Shown here: positions 14,699 through 23,660 of the stretch, in pieces
Position numbering within the stretch: position 1 is the stretch's first letter
Layout of the letters: each line of letters starts with the position of its first letter
Source of the DNA: Siphonodentalium dalli
Lineage: Eukaryota > Mollusca > Scaphopoda > Gadilida > Siphonodentaliidae
Assembly (NCBI GenBank): GCA_032622095.1
Contig: CP136069.1
Coordinates: 106,482,278-106,546,277, forward strand
Reading direction: 5' to 3'
DNA: 64,000 nt
Translations under genes and position numbers: made by a program
Notes under the pieces: generated by a model
Database searches by the model: none
Told to the model about the DNA's origin: nothing
What the model saw: the letters and a program-made list of their open reading frames with translations, nothing else

Positions 14699-15389
14699 AA
14701 AACGAGATATCATTTAAATATTTGTTCAATAATATCACCTGGTCATAACAGTGTCGACACTCCATACGTGAGCACACTCAATTCGATCACATTGATGAAT
14801 TCTTAGTGTAAAACACAGAACATTCACATCAAGTCTATACCCGGGGGTTTCAAACCGCACCTACGTTTTGCTGAGTTTATCGGTAGAATAAAAGCGCACA
14901 TGACGCCGGTTCGAATCGCTATGTAATGGTGATACACCCCACGACATATATATGTCGACAACCCGCCGTGTGTTCGTTTTGGACAAACGTGACACTTGTC
15001 CGAAAATAAGACGTAAAACTCAGAATATTCAGAACTAAACTATACATCGGTGTACCCGGGGGTTTCAAACCGCACTTAAGATTTGCTCTGTTTTTCAGTA
15101 GAATTGAAGTGCAAATGACGCCGGTTCGAATGCATTTGCCATGGTGATATACCCCACGACATATACATGTCGACAGAACCCGCAATCGACACATGTGAGG
15201 AGCGTAGTTCTTGTTCGCAACTAAGGTGGTTTTCGAACCATACTCGCGATTCTGTTGCAAACTATATTGGGCTGAATGTCTCCAAATTCACGTCCTTAGC
15301 CATATATAAACGGTAATCGTGTTATCCCACCCTGTATATACGAGCGAAGGTAACCATGCTCCTTGTACATCCATCTTTTCGATTTTATG

Positions 15390-15428
15390 TTTAATTTTAA
15401 ATTAAATTTGAATAAATTTAAAATTAAA
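15390..15428. repeat. A/T-rich inverted repeat (hairpin), copy 2
   Basis: Same 14-bp arms and loop as at 14,660-14,698, 730 bp further on. Confidence 0.85.
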
Positions 15429-16118
15429 AAAACGAGATATCATTTAAATATTTGTTCAATAATATCACCTGGTCATAACAGTGTCGACACTCCATACGTG
15501 AGCACACTCAATTCGATCACATTGATGAATTCTTAGTGTAAAACACAGAACATTCACATCAAGTCTATACCCGGGGTTTCAAACCGCACCTACGTTTTGC
15601 TGAGTTTATCGGTAGAATAAAAGCGCACGTGACGCTGGTTCGAATCGCTATGTAATGGTGATACACCCCACGACATATATATGTCGACAACCCGCCGTTT
15701 GTTCGTTTTGGACAAACGTGACACTTGTCCGAAAATAAGACGTAAAACTCAGAATATTCAGAACTAAACTATACATCGGTGTACCCGGGGGTTTCAAACC
15801 GCACTTAAGATTTGCTCTGTTTTTCAGTAGAATTGAAGTGCAAATGACGCCGGTTCGAATGCATTTGCCATGGTGATATACACCACGACATATACATGTC
15901 GACAGAACTCGCAATCGACACATGTGAGGAGCGTAGTTCTTGTCCGCAACTAAGGTGGTTTTCGAACCATAGTCGCGATTCTGTTGCAAACTATATTGGG
16001 CTGAATATCTCCAAATTCACGACCTTAGCCATATATAAACGGTAATAGTGTTATCCCACCCTGTATATACTAGCAAAGGTAACCATGCTCCTTGTACATC
16101 CATCTTTTCGATTTTATG

Positions 16119-16157
16119 TTTAATTTTAAATTAAATTTGAATAAATTTAAAATTAAA
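16119..16157. repeat. A/T-rich inverted repeat (hairpin), copy 3
   Basis: Same 14-bp arms and loop, 729 bp after copy 2. Confidence 0.85.
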
Positions 16158-16281
16158 AAAACGAGATATCCTTTAAATATTTGTTGAATAATATCACCTG
16201 GTCATAACAGTGTCGACACTCCATACGTGAGCACACTCAATTCGATCAGATTGATGAATTCTTAGTGTAAAACACAGAACA

Positions 16282-16450
16282 CTGATTCAGGCCGAAAGTC
16301 TGTCGATGAATCCGGAGGTTTTAAATCGCACCTAGGATGATTTGCTGAGTTTTTTCAGTTGACGTGAAGCCCAATGACGCCATTTCGAATGCCGTTGTCG
16401 CAGTGATGTACCCCAGGACCTATACATGTCGACAGAACAGGCCAGCGGCT
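16282..16450 (+). repeat. Diverged half-module of the ~729-bp repeat
   Basis: Retains the order of the ~130-bp module with many substitutions: CCGGAGGTTTTAAATCGCAC, GACGCCATTTCGAATGCC, then a CATGTCGACAGAAC end. This looks like an older, degenerate edge copy. A further remnant, ACCCGGGGGTATCAAACCGC, occurs alone at about 16,934. Confidence 0.75.
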
Positions 16451-16630
16451 AATGTAGGAGCGCTGTTCTCGTTAAAATGATGGCGTAAAACGTATTGTAG
16501 AATGTTTTTACTGACAAAAAGTCTGAATGTTTAAACCTATGAGAACCTATAGGAATTGTTCCGTTTCTCCGTGTCGGTGGAATATGAATAGCCCAAAGAC
16601 ATCATATACATATATATTATGCCTGTCCTC

Positions 16631-16649
16631 CGGTCCGTTGTACGGACCG
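16631..16649. repeat. Small perfect hairpin
   Basis: CGGTCCGT, a 3-nt loop TGT, then ACGGACCG: an 8-bp perfect stem in a locally A/T-rich context. There is no T run after it to suggest a terminator, and its role is unknown. Confidence 0.7.
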
Positions 16650-17367
16650 CACATAATCACCTAATAAAGGTATGTTACCTACAATATAAATATTTTCCGC
16701 CATAATCAAGGCTTATCATCCTTTATGTATGTTTCTAAAATGAGAATAATCGGCTTTATTTAATTAATTTACATTTTTTTAATTCTTACTACAACCGTGT
16801 TAAAAGAAATTCAGAAACATGTTTAATGTGGCGATGTATGCTTACATTTGGTAAATAGGTTCAAATAGCACGTTAATACATCCTTGTGATAAACTAATTA
16901 GTGATGTAACACACATTCTATCAGCCGATAATTACCCGGGGGTATCAAACCGCACTGCCGTGTACAATTAGCTGGTTTGGACTGGGCCTGCTTTGCAGAG
17001 GCGCCGACCGCGTCACGAGTGTAGCATAATAATGTGTGCATATATATGAAATTACTTTGATATTGATAATTCTTGAACATTATATTAATTGTTGAAAATG
17101 ATCATTTTAAATTAAATTTGGAAAAACTAAATTTTATTTATAAATTTTGATCCGAGTTTTTAATTTTTTGTTTAAAATTAAAATTTAAAAAAACTTTAGT
17201 TACGTTTTGAACATTAAATGCGAAAGTTTAAAGTTATGTGAAACACTCCGGTAGGGTGATAAAATAGAAATGGATAATAATCTTGCTGAAAGTAGTTATT
17301 TTTACAAATATTATATCCAAATTGACAAAACACACCGTAATTCTTATATATTCATTAAATACAGTGA

Positions 17368-17380
17368 CCCCCCCCCCCCC
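17368..17380 (+). repeat. C13 homopolymer
   Basis: Thirteen consecutive C in A/T-rich surroundings. Its length may be unreliable in the assembly. Confidence 0.85.
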
Positions 17381-17590
17381 GATGGCGAAATCGGTTGTGT
17401 TCGTTTACCGCCGATAGTTGCGTCCCGAATCGGGAAGTAAATATTTAAATTGAGCGTAGTTCAGACGATGTTTTCTAAGAAGTGGTACGGTCGATTTGTT
17501 TGAGATGTTCGGCAATGTTAGTAGAATTCTGCATTTCCCCAGTTGGCATAGCGCCTGCTTACTAACTAATCAGTTTCACGCGCCCGAACA

Positions 17591-18112
17591 AGTGCATAAT
17601 ATGTCTTTAACTTATGAATTTGTGTAATGCTATATCCAATTTTTCAGCCATTTGTTAGAACACGATATCGCCGAACAAACTACCGAAACCATTTGCGTAT
17701 ATGTAATATGAACAAACACAAGAAAATAGCAATGCCAACTAAAATAAAATGCGACAACAAAACAAGACACGGATACAAAGGCCATAGACACAGATAAACA
17801 AATATGCATATATATATATAATTCAATATATGAAATTGTTTTTTATTATAAAAGATTTTATCTGACAATTCTTTGTTCATTGACGAAATCAATCCGGCCA
17901 AATATACCCTAACAAAGCCAACCGCAAGTAATACTGCGGCAACTCTTTGATGTCGCGGATTATTCACACCTCCCGCACTGTCCCTGAAAAGAGTCGGTGC
18001 CGCTCTGCATTGGGATGCATACCACGGGGTAAACACTGCTGACCACGCTATTAGCATGGATGACCACGGCATGAACACGACTTCAACACGGATGACCACG
18101 GAGTGCACTCAG
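17591..18112 (+). repeat. 522-bp direct repeat B, copy 1
   Basis: Starts AGTGCATAATATGTCTTTAA and ends in CACG-rich motifs (ATGACCACGGCATGAACACG). It is followed directly by copy 2 at an offset of 522 bp. A minus-strand open frame of 142 codons (17,680-18,108) lies wholly within this copy. It starts in the CACG motifs and copy 2 does not preserve it, so I do not call it a gene. Confidence 0.92.
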
Positions 18113-18597
18113 AGTGCATAATATGTCTTTAACTTATGAATTTGTGTAATGTTATATCCAACTTTTCAGCCATTTGTTGCGACACGATATCGACGCACAA
18201 ACTACCGAAACCGTTTGCATACATGTAATATGAACAAACACAAGAAAATATTAATGCCAACTAAAATAAAACGCGACAACAAAACATGACACGGATATAA
18301 AGACCATTGACACGGATTAACAAACATGCATATATATAATTAAATATATGAAATTGTTTTTTATTATAAAATATTTTATCTGACAATTCTTTATTCATTG
18401 ACGAAATCAATCCGGGCCAAATATACCCGAAAAAAGCCTACCGCAAGTAATACTGCGGCAACTCTTTGATGTCGCGGATTATTCACACCTCCCGCACTGT
18501 CCCTGAAAATAGTAGATGCCATAAACACGGCTGACCACGCTATTAACACGGCATGAACACGACTTCAACACGGATGACCACGGCGTGTACTCAGATG
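18113..18597 (+). repeat. 522-bp direct repeat B, copy 2
   Basis: Second tandem copy, with scattered substitutions and a deletion of about 35-40 bp near 18,515 relative to copy 1. It again ends in CACG motifs that run into the right subterminal region. Confidence 0.9.
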
Positions 18598-18680
18598 ACC
18601 ACGACATTGAACATGCCATGTTCAGACCGTTTTTGAACACGCTGGCCATTTTTCTGAAGTTGACCACGCTAAGACCACGC
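18515..18680 (+). repeat. CACG-motif subterminal cluster, right
   Basis: Repeated TGACCACG, GAACACG and TCAACACGG motifs close to the right end of element 1. They lie in the same strand orientation as the left cluster rather than mirrored. Confidence 0.72.
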
Positions 18681-18707
18681 GCGATTTTTCCGTGTTTTTT
18701 CCGTGTT
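18673..18707 (+). repeat. Subterminal box, right copy
   Basis: Direct match (33 of 35) to 11,041-11,075, starting GACCACGCGCGATTTTTCCG. Confidence 0.88.
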
Positions 18708-18732
18708 ACAATGTTGGCCACGCGTGGTTTTG

Positions 18733-18755
18733 AAAAAACCACGGGCCTTGTACTG
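18733..18755 (-). repeat. Right terminal inverted repeat of element 1
   Basis: Read on the minus strand it begins CAGTACAAGGCCCGTG followed by G and six T. It pairs with 11,004-11,026 with two mismatches. Confidence 0.92.
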
Positions 18756-18757
18756 TA
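18756..18757. other. TA target-site duplication, right side of element 1
   Basis: Second TA copy. It is followed at once by normal satellite (TATAGGTATCCCC). Confidence 0.9.
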
Positions 18758-18827
18758 TATAGGTATCCCCACCACACACATATATAGCTATCCCCACCAC
18801 ATAAATATATAGGTATCTCCACCACAC
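18758..18827 (+). repeat. Satellite remnant between the two insertions
   Basis: Seventy bp, about three units. It matches 22,540-22,609 with a single difference (C at 18,788, G at 22,570), including the distinctive ATAAATATATAGG and GGTATCTCC units. This identifies it as the target segment split by elements 1 and 2. Confidence 0.96.
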
Positions 18828-18832
18828 ACATA
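18828..18832. other. ACATA target-site duplication, left side of element 2
   Basis: Five bases repeated at 20,313-20,317; one copy is present in the empty counterpart at 22,610-22,614. Because the satellite is itself repetitive, the exact duplication length is inferred by placing the element ends at the symmetric CAAG and CTTG. Confidence 0.8.
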
Positions 18833-18846
18833 CAAGTCCGTAGCCA
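18833..18846 (+). repeat. Left terminal inverted repeat of element 2
   Basis: CAAGTCCGTAGCCA. It differs from the right end only at position 5 (T versus C). Confidence 0.88.
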
Positions 18847-18935
18847 GCCACTAGCAAAGACAGTTCGACATATATTATGAGGGCATTGGACACGAACTGT
18901 GAAGCGACGAGATGGGGTGTCCCCTATCGCATTGA

Positions 18936-18947
18936 GGGGGGGGGGGG
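18936..18947 (+). repeat. G12 homopolymer in element 2
   Basis: Twelve G, then C and five more residues of a G-rich tract ending GTCCGGGG. The length may vary or be misassembled. Confidence 0.8.
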
Positions 18948-20298
18948 CGGGGGTCCGGGGTTTCTCCTCCGGGGAAAACTTTTGAAAAATACGATGCAAA
19001 CGGCGTACTTTAGATCCGCCCTGAAACATAAAAGTTGAGCTTTGATTTTTTCCAAGTTTTCTCTCACAGGCCTGGATCTGAACGGTATATATAAAGCCTA
19101 GCTATTCTAAATGAACCAATTGTCTTGTGCATGGGGGAGTAACATACTCCACTGGGCCTGACCATGGATCGAACCAGTATCAGATATGTTTGTGACCTGA
19201 ACCTGAAAATTTCTTAATCCTAACATCTATAGTAGTCTATCTGCATGGAATATCACCTCCCCCCGATTTGTTTTTCTTAAGTTATTTATAAGTTTTTAAC
19301 TGACCATATGGGAGGGACCAGGACACACTAGGCCGACCATGGATCGGCCCTGTGTGAGAATTGTTTTAAAATCTGAACATACAAATTACAAAAACCTAGT
19401 ATCTATTGATTAGCCCCAGTGTTTCCAAATGTTAGAAACTTTAAACCTGACACCCCCTATAAGATCCTATAAGGTTGCAAAATTTCCAATTGATGGTCAT
19501 TTCAGTCAAAAATTTGGACCAAAAGTAGGAAAATATGTAAATGATGGTCTAAAACAAAATGTTCCCCACCAAAGGATTGTTGGAAAATCGATCTATGAAA
19601 TCGATTTTAACCTATTGATTCGTGTGACATTTCCAACTATTGTTATGTCGGGCATGATATTTCGAACAGTTGAAAAATTTGACCAAGGTTGATGGACATA
19701 GCTTAATTGGCACTATGTAGTATTTTCGTGTACCTGCCTCTGCCCCCGGATATGTGCTTTACACGACACCCTTTCGCTGTATGTATGGGTCTTTATATCC
19801 AGTGATTCTGGCATGCTAGGCCCTACGTTTAGTTGGTTATGTTGATGAACCACATGCAGGTCGAATTCCGGAGCCGTAAGCTGTTTCACATACCTGCGGC
19901 TGGTGCAGTTAGACGCATCCGATTTCAAAACGGTGCGCTTAACTGCGTCCACCGCAACCCCAGTAATATATGTATGGTTTGAAACGTTGTACCTATATAA
20001 TCCGATAACCGCATGCACCAGCAGCCTGTCAGTGAAAGCAGCTTTATACCCGACATTTGTTGGCGGTCTATATGTGTTGAATTTGTGTGCACCAGTCTCT
20101 ATTCAAATTAAGTCTGCATGTAGTATATGACAATATCTATATATACGTACATACGTCGTTTGTTCGAAGGGAGCAAAATTTTGCCGTTTGGCGATCAACT
20201 GCTGCACATGACACGTTCACCCGAACGGCGAACGTCAATTACCACCACCGGGCACACGTAGGCAGAAGGGCCGTTCGTTCGAAGGGTACGAACCCCCG

Positions 20299-20312
20299 TG
20301 GCTACGGGCTTG
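20299..20312 (-). repeat. Right terminal inverted repeat of element 2
   Basis: TGGCTACGGGCTTG on the plus strand, complementary to the left end with one mismatch. Confidence 0.88.
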
Positions 20313-20317
20313 ACATA
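20313..20317. other. ACATA target-site duplication, right side of element 2
   Basis: Second copy of the duplicated target. The satellite resumes directly as TATAGGTATCCCC. Confidence 0.8.
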
Positions 20318-21363
20318 TATAGGTATCCCCACCACATACATATATAGGTATCCCCACCACATACATATATAGATATCCCCACCACATACATCTATATGTA
20401 TCCCCACCACATACATCTATAGGTATTCCCACCACATACTTCTATAGGTATCCCCACCACACACATATATAGGTATCCCCACCATATACATATATAGGTA
20501 GCCCCACCACACACACAAATATAGGTATCCCCACCACATACATATATAGGTATCCCGCCACACACATATATAGGTATCCCATCACACACATATATAGGTC
20601 TCCCCACCACATACATATATAGGTATCCCCGCCACACACATATATAGGTATCCCCGCCTAACACATATATAGGTATCTCCACCACATACATATATAGGTA
20701 TCCCCGCCACATACATATATAGGTCTCCCCGCCACATACATATATAGGTATCCCCGCCATACATATATAGGTATCCCCACCACACACATATATAGGTCTC
20801 CTCACCACACTCATATATAGGTATCCCTGCCAGATACATCTATAGGTCTCACCACCACACACATCTATAGGTATCCCCACCACATACATATATAGGTATC
20901 CCCGCCACACACATATATAGGTATCCCCACTACACAGATATATAGGTAGCACCACCACACACATATATAGGTATCCCCGCCACATACATATATAGGTATC
21001 CCCACCACACACATATATAGGTATCACCACCACACACATATATAGGTATCCCCACCACATACATATATAGGTATCCCCATTACACACTTCTATAGGTATC
21101 CCCACCACACACATCTATAGGTATCCCAACCACACACATCTATAGGTATCCCCACCACATAAATATGTAGGTATCACCACCATATACATATATAGGTAGC
21201 CCCACCACACACAAATATAGGTATCCCCACCACATACACATATAGGTATCCCGCCACACACATATATAGGTATCCCCACCAGACACATATATAGGTCTCC
21301 CCACCACATACATATATAGGTATCCCCGCCACACACATATATAGGTATCCCCGCCTAACACAT
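20313..21363 (+). repeat. First copy of 2,297-bp higher-order repeat, part right of element 2
   Basis: Matches 22,610-23,660 at an offset of exactly 2,297 bp, including ACTTCTATAGG, CACACAAATATAGG, CCTAACACATATATAGG and CCACACTCATATATAGG units. With 9,828-11,003 and 18,758-18,827 it makes one interrupted repeat copy. Confidence 0.93.
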
Positions 21364-23660
21364 ATATAGGTATCCCCACCACACACATATATAGGTATCC
21401 CCACCACATACATATATAGGTATCCCCACCACACACATATATAGGTATCCCCACCACACACATCTATATGTAACCCCACCACACACATCTATAGGTATTC
21501 CCACCACATGAATATGTAGGTATCCCCACCATATACATATATAGGTATCCCCACCATATACATATATAGGTATCCCCACCACATACATCTATAGGTATCC
21601 CCACCACACACATATATAGGTATCCCCACCACATACATATATAGGTATCCCCACCACACACATCTATAGGTATCCCCACCACACACATCCATAGGTATCC
21701 CCACCACACACATCTATAGGTATCCCCATCACATAAATATGTAGGTATCCCCACCATATACATATATAGGTATCCCCACCACACACATATATAGGTATCC
21801 CCACCACATACATATATAGGTCTCGACGCCACATACATCCATAGGTCTCCCCACCACATACATATATAGGTATCACCACCACATACATATATAGGTATCC
21901 CCACCACATACATATATAGGTATCCCTACCACACACATATATAGGTATCCCCGCCACACACATATATAGGTATCCCCACCACATACATATATAGGTATCC
22001 CCACCACACACATTTATAGGTATCCCCGCCACATACATATATAGGTATCACCACCACACACATATATAGGTCTCCCCACCACCTACATCTATAGGTATCC
22101 CCACCACACACATCAATAGATATCCCCACCACACACATATATAGGTATCCCCACCACACACATATATAGGTATCCCCACCATACACATCTATAGGTATCC
22201 CCACCACACACATATATAGGTATCCCCGCCAAATACATATATAGGTATCCCCACCACATACATATATAGGTATCACCACCACACACATATATATGTATCC
22301 CCACCACATACATATATAGGTATCCCCACCACATACATCTATAAGTATCCCCACCACACACATATATAGGTATCCCCACCACATACATATATAGGTATCC
22401 CCACCACATACATATATAGGTATCCCCACCACAAACATATATAGATATCCCCACCACATACATATATAGGTATCCCCACCAAATACATATATAGGTATCC
22501 CCGCCACATACATATATATGTATCACCACCACACACATATATAGGTATCCCCACCACACACATATATAGGTATCCCCACCACATAAATATATAGGTATCT
22601 CCACCACACACATATATAGGTATCCCCACCACATACATATATAGGTATCCCCACCACATACATATATAGATATCCCCACCACATACATCTATATGTATCC
22701 CCACCACATACATCTATAGGTATTCCCACCACATACTTCTATAGGTATCCCCACCACACACATATATAGGTATCCCCACCATATACATATATAGGTAGCC
22801 CCACCACACACACAAATATAGGTATCCCCACCACATACATATATAGGTATCCCGCCACACACATATATAGGTATCCCATCACACACATATATAGGTCTCC
22901 CCACCACATACATATATAGGTATTCCCGCCACACACATATATAGGTATCCCCGCCTAACACATATATAGGTATCTCCACCACACACATATATAGGTATCC
23001 CCGCCACATACATATATAGGTCTCCCCGCCACATACATATATAGGTATCCCCGCCATACATATATAGGTATCCCCACCACACACATATATAGGTCTCCTC
23101 ACCACACTCATATATAGGTATCCCTGCCACATACATCTATAGGTCTCACCACCACACACATCTATAGGTATCCCCACCACATACATATATAGGTATCCCC
23201 GCCACACACATATATAGGTATCCCCACTACACAGATATATAGGTAGCACCACCACACACATATATAGGTATCCCCGCCACATACATATATAGGTATCCCC
23301 ACCACACACATATATAGGTATCACCACCACACACATATATAGGTATCCCCACCACATACATATATAGGTATCCCCATTACACACTTCTATAGGTATCCCC
23401 ACCACACACATCTATAGGTATCCCAACCACACACATCTATAGGTATCCCCACCACATAAATATGTAGGTATCACCACCATATACATATATAGGTAGCCCC
23501 ACCACACACAAATATAGGTATCCCCACCACATACACATATAGGTATCCCGCCACACACATATATAGGTATCCCCACCACACACATATATAGGTCTCCCCA
23601 CCACATACATATATAGGTATCCCCGCCACACACATATATAGGTATCCCCGCCTAACACAT
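21364..23660 (+). repeat. Second, uninterrupted copy of the 2,297-bp higher-order repeat
   Basis: The left part matches 9,828-11,003 (+11,536) and the right part matches 20,313-21,363 (+2,297). It lacks both transposons and so acts as the pre-insertion reference. Confidence 0.93.
22538..22614 (+). other. Empty-site counterpart of both insertions
   Basis: TA at 22,538-22,539 corresponds to the element 1 target, and ACATA at 22,610-22,614 to the element 2 target. The 70 bp between them equals 18,758-18,827 apart from one base. No extra bases or footprint are seen at either site, so this copy probably never carried the elements. Confidence 0.94.

Larger units (their letters stand above)
14251..16281 (+). 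repeat. ~729-bp tandem repeat, about 2.8 copies
   Basis: Copies start at ACAAACGTGACACTTGTCC: 14,251, 14,983 and 15,712 (periods 732 and 729). The third ends near 16,281. Each unit is itself a diverged dimer. Two related ~130-bp modules both run from ACCCGGGGGTTTCAAACCGC through GACGCCGGTTCGAAT to a CCCCACGACATAT...GTCGAC block. The second module contains the 16-bp palindrome CGACATATATATGTCG (14,942-14,957 and 15,671-15,686). Minus-strand open frames of 74-113 codons recur with the period and are repeat artefacts. Confidence 0.93.
16451..17590. other. Mostly unique interior of element 1
   Basis: A/T-rich sequence with no credible gene. It contains a small perfect hairpin (16,631-16,649), a lone remnant of the 729-bp module (about 16,934), A/T-rich inverted-repeat-like tracts near 17,100-17,200 and a C13 run (17,368-17,380). 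Confidence 0.6.
11004..18755. mobile_element. Element 1: 7,752-bp TIR element inserted at TA, apparently non-autonomous
   Basis: It has imperfect 23-bp terminal inverted repeats starting CAGTA and is flanked by TA on both sides. Removing it with one TA restores a normal satellite unit. TA duplication with CAGT termini is typical of the IS630/Tc1/mariner group, and the start CAGTATAA recalls pogo-type ends; this family placement is inference from memory. I see no transposase: the longest open frames are about 140 codons or less and lie inside internal repeats. The interior is mosaic: CACG-rich subterminal clusters, a ~205-228 bp duplication, a ~215-236 bp tandem, a ~729 bp tandem and a 522 bp duplication. 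It is far longer than a typical mariner-like element, so it is probably a non-autonomous composite that gathered repeats. A nest of older insertions inside one TIR pair is an alternative. Confidence 0.88.
18833..20312. mobile_element. Element 2: 1,480-bp TIR element, non-autonomous, family unassigned
   Basis: Its ends form a 14-bp inverted repeat with one mismatch (CAAGTCCGTAGCCA on the left, CAAGCCCGTAGCCA read inward on the right), flanked by ACATA on both sides. Removing it with one duplication restores a regular satellite unit identical to 22,601-22,625. A G12 run and CCGGGG tracts lie just inside the left end, and GGGTTCG-type sequence lies inside the right end when read inward. No transposase is present. 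The longest plus-strand frame (87 codons, 19,429-19,692) resembles nothing I know. A 5-bp duplication fits several cut-and-paste groups, so I do not assign one. Confidence 0.87.

Noticed and set aside
14238..15989. Three similar minus-strand frames (74-113 codons)
   Set aside because: Spaced by the 729-bp repeat and crossing its palindromes and A/T hairpin-free part; no start context or domain.
17680..18108. 142-codon minus-strand frame with a hydrophobic C-terminal half
   Set aside because: It lies wholly inside copy 1 of the 522-bp repeat, starts within CACG motifs, and is not kept open in copy 2. No family resemblance.
11004..18755. Element 1 as a retroelement
   Set aside because: No long terminal repeats in direct orientation at the ends, no reverse transcriptase frame and no poly-A tail. 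The TA-flanked inverted ends fit a DNA transposon.
19429..19692. 87-codon plus-strand frame in element 2
   Set aside because: An in-frame stop lies just upstream, with a weak CAG before it and a GGTTGAT after it, so a captured exon was considered. It matches no family I know and the splice signals are poor; too little to call.
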